A stretch of 64,000 nucleotides of DNA from Arthrobacter sp. 24S4-2 (lineage in GTDB: Bacteria > Actinomycetota > Actinomycetes > Actinomycetales > Micrococcaceae). A program made the translations under genes and the position numbers. The stretch covers positions 3,038,001 to 3,102,000 of the forward strand of contig NZ_CP040018.1 in NCBI RefSeq assembly GCF_005280255.1, written 5' to 3'. The first letter of the stretch is position 1. The number at the start of each line of letters is the position of its first letter. Below the pieces are notes generated by a model. It was not told the DNA's origin, made no database searches, and saw only the letters and a program-made list of their open reading frames with translations. Below are positions 18,538-26,659 of the stretch, in pieces.

Positions 18538-19396
18538 GCCCGGGGCCAAGGATCCGGTGGGCCTCCTGCTGTGACTCCAGTTCCTCGGGGCTTAGAGCGC
18601 GCCCGCGCATGAAGCCGGCCCTACCCAGGAGCTGGCGCAGTTCCGAGAGGGAACGCGCGGTGGTCACGCCGACGTGCGCCATGGCGTGGCAGTTCGCGCA
18701 CAGCGGCACAAGGTCCGTGACCGGGTCCAGCCGGTAGTTTTCGTCCAGTTGCGAAACCGGCACAGTGTGGTGGACGTCGATGAAATCCCGGCCGATGTCC
18801 CCGTAGGCGATTTCGAAGGAAAACCCGCAGGCGGCACAGCTGGTTCCGTAGTGCGCGATACAGGCACGGCGTGCATCCGGGTCCCGTTCGTAACGGTTGG
18901 CGTCAACTCTGCTGACGGCCCATGCAGGGTAGGTCCCGGGCACCGGCAGCGCAGAGTCAGGAAAGAGTGCCGGACCGGACCGGAGCCACAATTCGCGGAT
19001 CCGGGGTTCCGCTCCGGGGCCCACGGCCTGGACGCCGCGGACTCCGTCCCAGCCCACCTCCGGAATTGTCTCGCGGAGGATCTCCGGTGAAATCTGGTCA
19101 CCGCGCGGAAGCAGCGAGTCGAAGGTGATCACCAGTTGCGCAGAAGGTGTCCGGGCCGCCTCGCCTGGCTGCGTAGCACTCGACAGGGTTGAAACGATCA
19201 CACCGTGCCCGAGCAGGCCCCGGCCGCGCCGGCCCTGCAACAGCAGCCATACATCCGCCCCGGCGGGGACGCTTACGTGCCCGGCAATGGTCCAGATGGC
19301 ATGGTACTGCCCGGCCTCACGCACCTGCTCGACCACCGCTGTGTAGTTCCAGTCGTTCCAGCGGTCCGGATTCCACGCCAGGATGATGGCTGTCAT
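18530..19396 (-). CDS. HNH endonuclease with N-terminal EVE/PUA-like domain
   Basis: 288 aa. N-terminus: IILAWNPDRWNDWNYTAVV and then GRRGRGLLGHGVIVSTL, resembling EVE/PUA-type domains that flip modified bases in type IV restriction enzymes. C-terminus: HNH nuclease core with CAACGFSFE, then DVHHTVPVSQLDENYRLDP and LVPLCANCHAMAHVG; the two CxxC pairs likely hold a structural zinc. EVE-HNH proteins are known to cut DNA carrying modified cytosines, so a modification-dependent restriction role is plausible, but the EVE call is by eye and not tested. No methylase or partner gene lies beside it. Start ATG at 19396. Confidence 0.72.
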   Translation of the reverse strand: MTAIILAWNPDRWNDWNYTAVVEQVREAGQYHAIWTIAGHVSVPAGADVWLLLQGRRGRGLLGHGVIVSTLSSATQPGEAARTPSAQLVITFDSLLPRGDQISPEILRETIPEVGWDGVRGVQAVGPGAEPRIRELWLRSGPALFPDSALPVPGTYPAWAVSRVDANRYERDPDARRACIAHYGTSCAACGFSFEIAYGDIGRDFIDVHHTVPVSQLDENYRLDPVTDLVPLCANCHAMAHVGVTTARSLSELRQLLGRAGFMRGRALSPEELESQQEAHRILGPGPG

Positions 19397-19487
19397 GCGC
19401 CCATTCTTTCAGTGCGGGGTTATTCGGTGCAGGGTCGCGCCTTGGCGTCCGGGCCCTCAGGCTTGGTGCAGACGGAAGGCGTGTCGC

Positions 19488-19859
19488 CTATTCGCTGATG
19501 TTCTCAAGCCAGTCGAGTGCCGCGTTCTCATCCGTGAAGTATCGGCTCGGGCAGGCCGGCAGCGGCAGTCCCAGCGGGCCGTGGGCGATGACGCGGTCAA
19601 CCGGGGACGTTCCAAGGATCGCGAAGGCGCTGACCGTTACCGCCGAGCTGTAAACATTGATCGCTTCCCTGCAGACGGAGCCCACCCCGGTGATCTCCAG
19701 GAGCACTCCGCCGCGGACGCCGCCCGTCAGGGCAAGAAGCTCTTCCCTGGTGCGTGCACCGTCCTCCTCCGTGATGCGGGCGGTTGGCCGAAGCCTGATG
19801 CGGGAAATTCCCTGCCGTACACGCGCCACACTGACGTTTGCCTCAGCGATGTTTGTCAT
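19488..19859 (-). CDS. STAS/SpoIIAA-like hypothetical protein
   Basis: 123-aa soluble protein: RIRLRPTARITEEDGARTRE, then LEITGVGSVCREAINVYSS, and ILGTSPVDRVIAH, ending TDENAALDWL. The alternating strand/helix pattern and the TDENAALDWL tail resemble STAS-like (SpoIIAA/anti-anti-sigma-type) proteins of unknown role found in actinobacteria. Start ATG at 19859, not the longer frame, which lacks similarity. The G-rich ribosome site lies in a small hairpin (19865-19878). Confidence 0.6.
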   Translation of the reverse strand: MTNIAEANVSVARVRQGISRIRLRPTARITEEDGARTREELLALTGGVRGGVLLEITGVGSVCREAINVYSSAVTVSAFAILGTSPVDRVIAHGPLGLPLPACPSRYFTDENAALDWLENISE

Positions 19860-19864
19860 TGGTT

Positions 19865-19878
19865 CCCCCAAACGGGGG
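19865..19878 (-). promoter_or_regulatory. Hairpin covering the ribosome site of the STAS-like gene
   Basis: On the minus strand CCCCC-GTTT-GGGGG precedes the ATG at 19859 by five bases, and the GGGGG arm (19865-19869) is the only G-rich ribosome-binding candidate. Stem 5 bp. A role in limiting translation is inference. Confidence 0.4.
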
Positions 19879-20001
19879 CACCAGCCAGCGCAGCCACGCG
19901 GCTGCGATTTTCCCGGCGGTGCACTGCCTGGAAATTTCCCCCGGCGACAATCTAACGGGGCTTGCGGCCGATGTCCATCAACCACGCAGGAACGCGGCAC
20001 C

Positions 20002-21201
20002 TCATTTCGGGAGATGGATAAAGTGCTCCAGCAGATGGTCCGCAATAGCCATGGCAGATGTTGCTGCGGGGGAGGGCGCATTCCGCAGGAGGGTCACCGG
20101 GCCAACCTGGTCGATGGCAAAGTCATCAAGAAGGCTGCCGTCCAGGGACCATGCCTGGGCGCGGACACCGGATGCAGTCTTCGCGGTCAGGTCGCCGATC
20201 TGCAGCTCCGGTATGAACCTGTGCGCCTGCCGGTAGTAGAGCGGCTTGATCAGGGAAGCGGCAATTTCCTTCGCGCCCATCCGCCAGTGCTGTTTGGCCA
20301 GCGCACGGGCTCCGGGCCACATGACCGACGCCGCGGTGTCTTTGAAGGAGACCCGGTTCCAGCCGTAACCCTCACGGGCGAGGGCCGGAACGGCATTGGG
20401 TCCCACGTGGATGGTGTCGTAGACGCCCCTGGTGAAGTGGACCCCCAGGAAAGGGAACCGGGGATCCGGGACGGGGTAGATCATGCCTTTGACGAAATGC
20501 TGCTTTGCTGCGGCCAGGCCCCAGTACTCACCCCGGAAGGGCAGGATCCTGGGAGCGGGGGAGGCGCCCACGAGTCCTGCGACGACGTCGGACTGCAGCC
20601 CGGCGCAGACGATCAGCCGGTCGAACACCAGATCGGCCCGGCCGGTGGTGACGCGCACTTTGCCTTGGCCCGTGGAGATTGCAATGGCTTCGTGGCCGAA
20701 AAGAATCTGTCCGCCACTGGACCGGACGTCGTCGGCCAGTGCCTCGGTGATGGCGACGAAGTCCACGACGGCTGTCTGCGGGGAGTGCAGCGCGGCGACG
20801 CCCGCGACGTGCGGTTCGATCTCGCGCAGGGCGCCGGCGCCAAGACGACGCAGCCCCGGCACACGGTTGGCGACGGAACGCCGTTCAATGTCTGCCAGGG
20901 CAGGGAGCTCGTCATCAGTGAGGGCAACCACGAGTTTCCCCAGCTCACGGTAAGGGAGGTCTTTCTCCCGGCAATAGTCGCGCGTCAGCTCACGGCCGCG
21001 TTGGCACAGCATGGCCTTCAGCGAGCCGGGGGCATAGTAGAGGCCAGCGTGCACAACGCCGGAGTTGTGCCCGGTCTGGTGCATCGCCACACGCTGTTCC
21101 TTTTCCAGGACGGTGACGTTCGCCAGGTTGCGGCTGCTGAGGGCGCGGGCGATCGCAATGCCCACGATGCCGCCGCCAATGATGCCTATGTCCTCAACCA
21201 A
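20002..21201 (-). CDS. lhgO: L-2-hydroxyglutarate oxidase
   Basis: 399-aa FAD enzyme that oxidises L-2-hydroxyglutarate, a side product of the TCA cycle, to 2-oxoglutarate. Evidence: FAD-binding IGIIGGGIVGIAIARAL, then MHQTGHNSGVVHAGLYY, ELGKLVVALTDDE, FRGEYWGLAA, YPVPDPRFPFLGVHFTR and a C-terminal RAQAWSLDGSLLDDFAI, all typical of the LhgO family in the DAO superfamily. It starts 42 bp downstream of the cyclopropane-synthase-like gene on the same strand, so they may share a transcript. Confidence 0.93.
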   Translation of the reverse strand: MVEDIGIIGGGIVGIAIARALSSRNLANVTVLEKEQRVAMHQTGHNSGVVHAGLYYAPGSLKAMLCQRGRELTRDYCREKDLPYRELGKLVVALTDDELPALADIERRSVANRVPGLRRLGAGALREIEPHVAGVAALHSPQTAVVDFVAITEALADDVRSSGGQILFGHEAIAISTGQGKVRVTTGRADLVFDRLIVCAGLQSDVVAGLVGASPAPRILPFRGEYWGLAAAKQHFVKGMIYPVPDPRFPFLGVHFTRGVYDTIHVGPNAVPALAREGYGWNRVSFKDTAASVMWPGARALAKQHWRMGAKEIAASLIKPLYYRQAHRFIPELQIGDLTAKTASGVRAQAWSLDGSLLDDFAIDQVGPVTLLRNAPSPAATSAMAIADHLLEHFIHLPK

Positions 21202-21242
21202 TGCTTTGACCCCCTACCCGTCCCTTGCTGACACCCGCTTCA

Positions 21243-22544
21243 TCAGATCCATTCGGTCCGGCGAAGCGGCGGTTCGGTGCCGCCAGAGCGTTGCACCAGC
21301 ACCTGGTTGACGCCCGTCAAACCCTCCTCGAACCCCAGCGCACTGGCAGCCATGTACAGCCTCCAGATGCGGGCCCGTCCGGTGCTCGTGGCAGCCACAG
21401 CCTCGTCCCAGTGTTGCTCCAAGTTGCGCACCCAGGCACGGAGCGTAAGGGCGTAGTGCTGGCGCAGCGCCTCGACGTCGAGCACTTCAAGGCCGCCGGA
21501 CTCCAGCGCGCCGATCATGTCGGCGAGGCTGAGCATTTCCCCGTCGGGGAAAACGTAGCGGGGGATGAACGAGTCCGGGTCAGGGCTGGTGGGCCCGGCG
21601 TTCCATGAAATGGCATGGTTGAGCAGCCGGCCGCCCGGGCGCAGCAGGCCGTGGAGCTGGGAGACGTACCGGGAGATCTGATCGCGGCCTACGTGTTCGG
21701 ACATGCCGATGGAGCTGATCGCATCAAACGGCCCGTCGTCGACGTCGCGGTAGTCCTGGACCCTGATCTCGACACGATCGGTAAAGCCGGCATCGGCCAC
21801 GCGCTTGCGGGCCAGTCCGGCCTGCTCGTTTGAGAGCGTGACGCCTACGACCTCGACCCCATAGCGCTGGGCGGCGTGCAGGGCGAAGCTGCCCCAGCCG
21901 CAGCCGACGTCCAGGACACGCATACCCGGCCTAAGCCCCAGCTTGCGGCAAACCAGGTCGATCTTGGCTTCCTGGGCTGCCTCGAGCCCGTCGGGCCCTC
22001 CGTGTTGGCTATGGTCCGCGTTCCAGACGGCGCAGGAGTAGATCATCGACGGGCCGAGCACAAGGGCGTAAAAGTCGTTGCCGACGTCGTAGTGATGGGA
22101 AATCGCAGCCGCATCGCGGCTCTTGGAGTGCCGGCTGCCGTGGCGATGAACCTTCGATTCCTCCGGGGGAGGGGCAGGATTCGGTCCCACGGCGCCGAGG
22201 CGGACGGCGGTCCGGAGCAACGTCCACACTTCGCGGGCAGTCGGGGCGGGAAACGGCCCAGGTTCGGCAAATTTTCCGGCGGAGCTCAGGGCAGCGAAGC
22301 TGGCGAAAATATCACCCGGCGCATCGATTTCACCGGCAACGTAGGCGCGACTCAGGCCCAGCTGCCCGGGCGACCAGAGGATGCGGCGCAGCGCGCGCCG
22401 CGAATGGAATTCGATGATGGGGGCGCCTGCCGGTCCGGCCTCCGAGCCGTCCCAGGCGCGCAGCCGGAGCGGGATCCCTTTGGTGCCCAGGACGATGGCC
22501 AGCGCTTCCGCCAGCCGTGATGCCACGCCCGTTGTCTTCGTCAT
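21243..22544 (-). CDS. Cyclopropane-fatty-acyl-phospholipid synthase family methyltransferase
   Basis: 433-aa SAM-dependent enzyme of the CFA synthase family, which adds methylene or methyl groups to unsaturated lipid chains. Seen: SKSRDAAAISHHYDVGNDFY, SCAVWNADHSQHG, the SAM-binding VLDVGCGWGSFALHAA, VGVTLSNEQ, FDAISSIGMSEHVG and a C-terminal GFEEGLTGVNQVLVQR. Start ATG at 22544, where family similarity begins; a longer frame starts at 22628. Product (cyclopropane or 10-methyl fatty acid) cannot be told. Confidence 0.92.
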   Translation of the reverse strand: MTKTTGVASRLAEALAIVLGTKGIPLRLRAWDGSEAGPAGAPIIEFHSRRALRRILWSPGQLGLSRAYVAGEIDAPGDIFASFAALSSAGKFAEPGPFPAPTAREVWTLLRTAVRLGAVGPNPAPPPEESKVHRHGSRHSKSRDAAAISHHYDVGNDFYALVLGPSMIYSCAVWNADHSQHGGPDGLEAAQEAKIDLVCRKLGLRPGMRVLDVGCGWGSFALHAAQRYGVEVVGVTLSNEQAGLARKRVADAGFTDRVEIRVQDYRDVDDGPFDAISSIGMSEHVGRDQISRYVSQLHGLLRPGGRLLNHAISWNAGPTSPDPDSFIPRYVFPDGEMLSLADMIGALESGGLEVLDVEALRQHYALTLRAWVRNLEQHWDEAVAATSTGRARIWRLYMAASALGFEEGLTGVNQVLVQRSGGTEPPLRRTEWI

Positions 22545-22782
22545 GTGCACTGCCTCTCTTCCGCTGGAACTGCTGCCTGCCGGACCCTCGTTTCCTTGCT
22601 GCGGGTCCTTGTATCCGGGCATACGCATCTGTAGTTGTTCAATCTATGTTGCATCCACCGCGGGCGTCACGGGCCTAACGACACCCCCGGACGCCCGCCG
22701 GGAAATCCGGCAGGGAAAAGGTGTCGACGTGCACGCCGATCGGGAGGAGGATTAAGGGGCATTCACTAGAAGGAGGTCAGTG

Positions 22783-22965
22783 ATGTGCTATCCGTATAAC
22801 AAGGATTTCCGAAGGGACGTTCGGAAAGAGGCCTCACCGGAGCCTGAGAAGCAGCCGGAACCGCGGGTTGAGGTGAAGGACTTCAAGTTCTGGGCCTTCC
22901 CCCGGCGGGAGCGCAAGTACACAGGTTCGGAGCCGGTCGTAGACCGTACGCCCGAGAAAGTCTAA
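22783..22965 (+). CDS. Small conserved-type hypothetical protein
   Basis: 60-aa charged protein beginning MCYPYNKDFRRDVRKE and ending VVDRTPEKV, with an acidic/basic middle (EPEKQPEPRVEVKDFKF). No domain recognised. It has a strong ribosome site (AAGGAGG) seven bases before the ATG at 22783 (a GTG at 22780 is possible), and an intrinsic terminator follows 10 bp after the stop. Promoter, ribosome site and terminator layout suggest a real single-gene unit. Confidence 0.7.
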   Translation: MCYPYNKDFRRDVRKEASPEPEKQPEPRVEVKDFKFWAFPRRERKYTGSEPVVDRTPEKV

Positions 22966-22975
22966 GGAAAACAAC

Positions 22976-23000
22976 GAAGGCCCCGCAGCACGGGGCCTTC
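22976..23000 (+). terminator. Intrinsic terminator after the small 60-aa gene
   Basis: GAAGGCCCCG and its complement (22976-22985 and 22991-23000), 10-bp perfect stem, 5-nt loop. Follows the 60-aa gene. There is no strong T-run. Confidence 0.8.
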
Positions 23001-23017
23001 GCTATGGGGTTTTCGCC

Positions 23018-23209
23018 TTAAAGATCTTCTTTGGAGAGCGCCTTGGTCTCGGCCGGTGTGGGGCGGCCCAGGCGTTCATCGAGGGCGACACGCAGCCTGG
23101 CCGCAGCGACCTGGACCCTGTGCCCGGCGGGGGTCAGCTGCCGTCCGCCGGACGTGGTCACATGACGGGGCGCCCGGGATTTTTTCTGTTCCGGTGTGCT
23201 GGTGCTCAT
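23018..23209 (-). CDS. Small hypothetical protein, coupled to the next gene
   Basis: 63-aa basic protein, MSTSTPEQKKSRAPRHVTTS at its start. No recognised domain. Its ATG overlaps the stop of the membrane protein upstream by 4 nt (23206-23209), so it is translationally coupled to it. Short proteins ending in a charged tail (TKALSKEDL) like this have no assigned function. Confidence 0.6.
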   Translation of the reverse strand: MSTSTPEQKKSRAPRHVTTSGGRQLTPAGHRVQVAAARLRVALDERLGRPTPAETKALSKEDL

Positions 23210-23679
23210 GGCGTTCCCTCCTCCGTTCTGTCCGTGCTGGTCGTTTCATTGTCCCCGATGTTGTCATTGGAGTCCACGGCTTCAACCTCCTCGTCCCACG
23301 TGCCGCCTTCGCCGTTCGCTTCAGTCACCGATTGCCACGCAATGTCCAACAGCTCCAGCTCCTCTTCGCGGGCGAGGTCGCTTCGTGCCAGGACGGCCAG
23401 GGATGCCAGGCCCAAGGCCTTGGCGTCCTCATCTGCATGCAGGGCTTTATCCAGGGCCCACTGCGCACGCTTCCACCATTCGGCGCGGTCGTCGGCCCTG
23501 GTTCTTTGGGTAAGCGCCAATGCGTCCGCAGCCGCCTTTTGCCGAAGGGTCCGCCACCCAATGAACGCGGCCAGGACGGCGCCGGCCAGAACCGCCAGTG
23601 GCCCCAGTGCAGCCACGATCTGCCACCATTCGGCAGGGTTCGCAACAGGGAGTTCGAAAGGAACAGGCGACAGCTTCAC
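23206..23679 (-). CDS. Hypothetical protein with one membrane segment
   Basis: 157 aa with one hydrophobic segment near residues 20-40 (IVAALGPLAVLAGAVLAAFIG), followed by a helical soluble part with many Ala, Glu and Arg (KRAQWALDKALHADEDAKAL) and an acidic Asp/Glu/Asn-rich tail. No family recognised. The layout (membrane anchor, coiled helical domain) suits a membrane-anchored scaffold, but this is only a guess. Overlaps the 63-aa gene by 4 nt, so the two form a two-gene unit. Confidence 0.6.
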   Translation of the reverse strand: MKLSPVPFELPVANPAEWWQIVAALGPLAVLAGAVLAAFIGWRTLRQKAAADALALTQRTRADDRAEWWKRAQWALDKALHADEDAKALGLASLAVLARSDLAREEELELLDIAWQSVTEANGEGGTWDEEVEAVDSNDNIGDNETTSTDRTEEGTP

Positions 23680-23785
23680 GTACCCACCCTAGGCCCCGAA
23701 TGCGCCGGAATCCGGCGTTGGCCGCAGCGAGTCTCCCCGGCCGGCCGGGGATCGCCCGGTACCGTTATTTTGGGGGTGGGTGGAT

Positions 23786-24358
23786 ATGGAAAACGGCGTA
23801 ACGGACCGGCTGTGGGACAAGGACGTCCAGGAGTACATCGCTGCGTGCAGGCACGAAAAGCTCAGTGACATCACTTTGGGTTATTCAGCAGGCGAGGACG
23901 GGCACTCGTTCCTGACGGCCTCGGCACTTTACGTCACCCTGAAAGGCCGCGCCGTGCCCATCGGATACCGCTGGGCCGACTCAAAGTCCGGCAGGACGGC
24001 CGAGGTCTACGTCGGCAAGGCCAGGACAGCCGCTCCACAGGAGCTGGAGGGACTGTTCCGGCTTGCCCTGAGGGCCGGCCTGTGGCGTGAACGGCGGCAC
24101 GTTGCCTTCGCGCTGTCGGCTGTGTCTGACGTTCATTTGAAGGCCGACGGCGTCCGCAGCCGCCTGCATTTTGAGCACCTGAAGGCGCTCTATGGCTATG
24201 ACGCGGTTTCGCTTGCGCTCCTCCAGTCCAGCCGGGTCGACGGAATCGATGCTCCTGAACGGAGGGCACGGGCGGCGCAGGCGCACGAGCTGACCTTGCA
24301 GACACTTAACGATCTTGCCTACTTGTACGGCGCCCGCTCCGCGAACGATTCGCGCTAG
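23786..24358 (+). CDS. Hypothetical protein, function unknown
   Basis: 190-aa soluble protein beginning MENGVTDRLWDKDVQEYIAA. No domain recognised with confidence. It has mixed helix and strand (LTASALYVTLKGRAVPIGYR, ELEGLFRLALRAGLWR) and a helical C-terminus (AQAHELTLQTLNDLAYLYG). Start at the ATG at 23786 after a G-rich stretch; a GTG at 23780 is also in frame. Codon use looks like its neighbours. It lies between the two-gene membrane unit (minus strand) and the HNH lipoprotein, with no clear partner. Confidence 0.6.
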   Translation: MENGVTDRLWDKDVQEYIAACRHEKLSDITLGYSAGEDGHSFLTASALYVTLKGRAVPIGYRWADSKSGRTAEVYVGKARTAAPQELEGLFRLALRAGLWRERRHVAFALSAVSDVHLKADGVRSRLHFEHLKALYGYDAVSLALLQSSRVDGIDAPERRARAAQAHELTLQTLNDLAYLYGARSANDSR

Positions 24359-24473
24359 CCAGGGTCGGCCACTGTCGCGGAATTGAAGGACGCTCGCAGG
24401 TCTGCACGGCCGGAAGGTCTGTGAGCGGCACCATGTTCGGACCTGCCGGGAGCGGGCGGGCCACGCGGGTAGC

Positions 24474-24492
24474 GTGAGCGTTGCCCGCTCAC
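24474..24492 (+). promoter_or_regulatory. Hairpin directly before the HNH lipoprotein start codon
   Basis: GTGAGCG-TTGCC-CGCTCAC: perfect 7-bp arms ending at the base before the ATG at 24493. No purine-rich ribosome site is visible, so translation may start from a leaderless or structured message. Effect is inference. Confidence 0.4.
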
Positions 24493-25233
24493 ATGAAGGA
24501 ACAGACGATCACACGCTCCGCCGCCACTAAGTCCCTGACCGCCCTCGCCGCCCTGCTGCTGGCCGGATCCCTGACCGGCTGCGAGGCGGCTTCCCATGTC
24601 GGCACGAAGCTGGCCGAAGCGATTGGCGACGCACGCTCCGGGGCAACCGGTGCGCCGTCGGCTGCTCCTGCCGAAGCGGCAGCAGCCCTGGCGCAGCTGG
24701 AGACGATCCCGGTCAAGGGCCGTGCGCCAAAGACCGGCTACAGCCGCGACAACTTTGGTCCGGCCTGGGCCGACGTGGACCACAATGGCTGCGATACGCG
24801 CAACGACATCCTGGCCCGGGACCTGACGAACGAAACGTTTAAGGCCAGCACCCATGATTGCGTCGTGATGACCGGAACCCTTGCCGACAAGTACACGGGC
24901 AAGACGATCGAGTTCGTGCGAGGCGCCGACACCAGCTCCGCCGTCCAGATCGACCACATCATTCCGCTGTCGCTTGCCTGGCAGACCGGCGCCCAGCAGA
25001 TCAGCGAGGAGCAGCGCAAGCTGCTTGCCAACGATCCCCTCAACCTCATGGCCGCGGACGGTCCGGCCAACATGGCCAAATCCGACAAGGACGCCGCTAC
25101 GTGGCTGCCTGCCAACAAGGCGTTCCGCTGCGAATACGTCGCCCGGCAGACGGCCGTGAAGGCCAAGTACAAGCTGTGGGTCACCCGGCCCGAGCACGAC
25201 GCGATTGCCGGGACCCTGGACGGCTGCAGGTAG
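24493..25233 (+). CDS. Secreted lipoprotein with C-terminal HNH-type nuclease domain
   Basis: 246 aa. Signal peptide with lipobox LAGSLTGC (lipidated Cys near residue 30), so it is predicted to be anchored outside the membrane. The C-terminus has the HNH/DUF1524 (GmrSD C-domain-like) pattern: SSAVQIDHIIPLSLAWQTG, then ANDPLNLMAADGPANMAKSD and DAATWLPANKAFRCEYVARQ, with Cys residues that may pair outside the cell. Such secreted nuclease-like proteins are common in actinobacteria, and nutrient scavenging or DNA uptake processing are possible roles. Start ATG at 24493; TTG at 24481 also in frame. Confidence 0.82.
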   Translation: MKEQTITRSAATKSLTALAALLLAGSLTGCEAASHVGTKLAEAIGDARSGATGAPSAAPAEAAAALAQLETIPVKGRAPKTGYSRDNFGPAWADVDHNGCDTRNDILARDLTNETFKASTHDCVVMTGTLADKYTGKTIEFVRGADTSSAVQIDHIIPLSLAWQTGAQQISEEQRKLLANDPLNLMAADGPANMAKSDKDAATWLPANKAFRCEYVARQTAVKAKYKLWVTRPEHDAIAGTLDGCR

Positions 25234-25349
25234 CCGGTACTGTCCGTCACCGATAATTTACGAAACTTTTATCCATCGAACAGCCATTTTGTGGTTTGGC
25301 CCCCTTACGATGAACACGTCTCATCACTCTGACACCCTGGGGGAATTCC

Positions 25350-25829
25350 TTGAGCTATCCGCAACCGCAACAACAGACCTGGCAGACCGGCGAGCCGCCG
25401 CTGTGGGCGCCATATTACGGCGCCCCGTTCCCGGCAGCCGTAAAGCGATTCTGGAAGAAGTACACGGTCTTTTCCGGCCGCGCCAGCCGCAGCGAGTACT
25501 GGTGGTGGGTTCTCGTCTCGGCCGCCGTCGGGATCGTCCTGCAGATCATTGCAACCGTAGCCGGCGGGGCAGGGGCCACCACCACGGCTTCGGGAACGGT
25601 GCCCGGTCCGGCAGCCCTCCCTGTGGTGATCCTTCTCATCGCATGGGGCCTGGCAACGTTCATCCCGTCGCTGGCGCTCACCGTACGGCGCCTTCATGAC
25701 GGCAACTTCAGCGGGTGGCTGGTGCTCCTGGCACTGGTTCCGTTCCTGGGCGGCCTCGCGTTGCTGGTCATGACGATTCTGCCGTCCAACCCTGCTGGCC
25801 AGCGCTTCGACCAGCCCGGTGGCGCCTGA
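25350..25829 (+). CDS. DUF805 membrane protein
   Basis: 159-aa DUF805 family protein of unknown function. Pro/Gln-rich N-terminus (MSYPQPQQQTWQTG), then KRFWKKYTVFSGRASRSEYW, the family hallmark, and three hydrophobic segments (VLVSAAVGIVLQIIATVAG, ALPVVILLIAWGLATFIP, LVLLALVPFLGGLALLVM), ending ILPSNPAGQRFDQPGG. The start is a TTG at 25350 after GGGGGAATTCC; no ATG or GTG fits. Isolated gene; no partner identified. Confidence 0.85.
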   Translation: MSYPQPQQQTWQTGEPPLWAPYYGAPFPAAVKRFWKKYTVFSGRASRSEYWWWVLVSAAVGIVLQIIATVAGGAGATTTASGTVPGPAALPVVILLIAWGLATFIPSLALTVRRLHDGNFSGWLVLLALVPFLGGLALLVMTILPSNPAGQRFDQPGGA

Positions 25830-25887
25830 CAGTTATGTAGGGCCCGTTCCAGCGGTGCCAGTTCGCTGCTGTTGAATAAGCGCTCAA

Positions 25888-25922
25888 GTAGGACCCGCCG
25901 TCACCGGCGGGTCCTACTTTTT
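25888..25922 (+). terminator. Intrinsic terminator after the DUF805 gene
   Basis: Perfect 13-bp arms (25888-25900 and 25905-25917), 4-nt loop, followed by TTTTT. A classical Rho-independent terminator; it sits between DUF805 and yqeY. Confidence 0.92.
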
Positions 25923-26030
25923 CTTTTGGGTGGATATTTTGGCTGTGGTGTGACGACGGCGGCGGGCGGCATGCTGTATCCCGCCCCGACCGGCGACAAT
26001 GGAACCAGGACCAACGAAACGAGAAACATC

Positions 26031-26495
26031 ATGACCACCCTGAAGGAACGCCTCCACGGCGACGTCGTCGTCCACATGAAGGACCGGAACAAGGTTGCAC
26101 TCACCACGGTGCGCAACGTGCTGGGCGAAATCGAAACACGGGAGAAGTCCGGCAAGACGCCCATCGAGCTGGACGACGCCCAGGTAACGTCCCTCCTGCA
26201 GAAAGAGGCTGCGAAGCGACGCGACACCGCCGGCATCTACACCGAAGCCGGCGAAGCCGACCGTGCCGCGGCCGAAATCGCCGAGGCCGAGGTCATCGAG
26301 GCTTACCTGCCCAAGGCCCTGACACGCAGCGAAGTCGAAGCGATCGTTGATGCCGAGATCGATGCGCTGAAGGCAGAAGGCCAGGAGCTCTCGATGCGCT
26401 CCATCGGTGCCGTGATGAAGCCGGTAACGGCCAAAGTTGCCGGACGTTTTGATGGGAAGACCGTCAGCGAGATCGTCCGGAGCCGTCTGGCGTAA
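26031..26495 (+). CDS. GatB/YqeY-domain protein
   Basis: 154-aa YqeY-like protein related to the C-terminal domain of GatB; proposed role in tRNA-dependent amidation or tRNA recognition, otherwise unclear. Hallmarks: TTLKERLHGDVVVHMKDRN at the N-terminus, RDTAGIYTEAGEADRAA, AEVIEAYLPKALTRSEVE, MRSIGAVMKPVTAKVAGRFD and a KTVSEIVRSRL end. Start ATG at 26031; the longer upstream frame runs back through the terminator and is not similar. Ribosome site is weak (CGAAACGAGA). Confidence 0.92.
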   Translation: MTTLKERLHGDVVVHMKDRNKVALTTVRNVLGEIETREKSGKTPIELDDAQVTSLLQKEAAKRRDTAGIYTEAGEADRAAAEIAEAEVIEAYLPKALTRSEVEAIVDAEIDALKAEGQELSMRSIGAVMKPVTAKVAGRFDGKTVSEIVRSRLA

Positions 26496-26659
26496 GAACA
26501 TCAAGGGACGTCCCCTGCCGGGCCGGCCACTGTGTGGATGACCGCCATTTGGCGGTTACACACGAGTCCTTTGCGAGTTGCTGGCGGTTAGAATCGCAGG
26601 ACGAAATGCCTAGGCTGAATTCAGGTCACAACGCGGTGACCGGCCACCCAGGAGACGCC

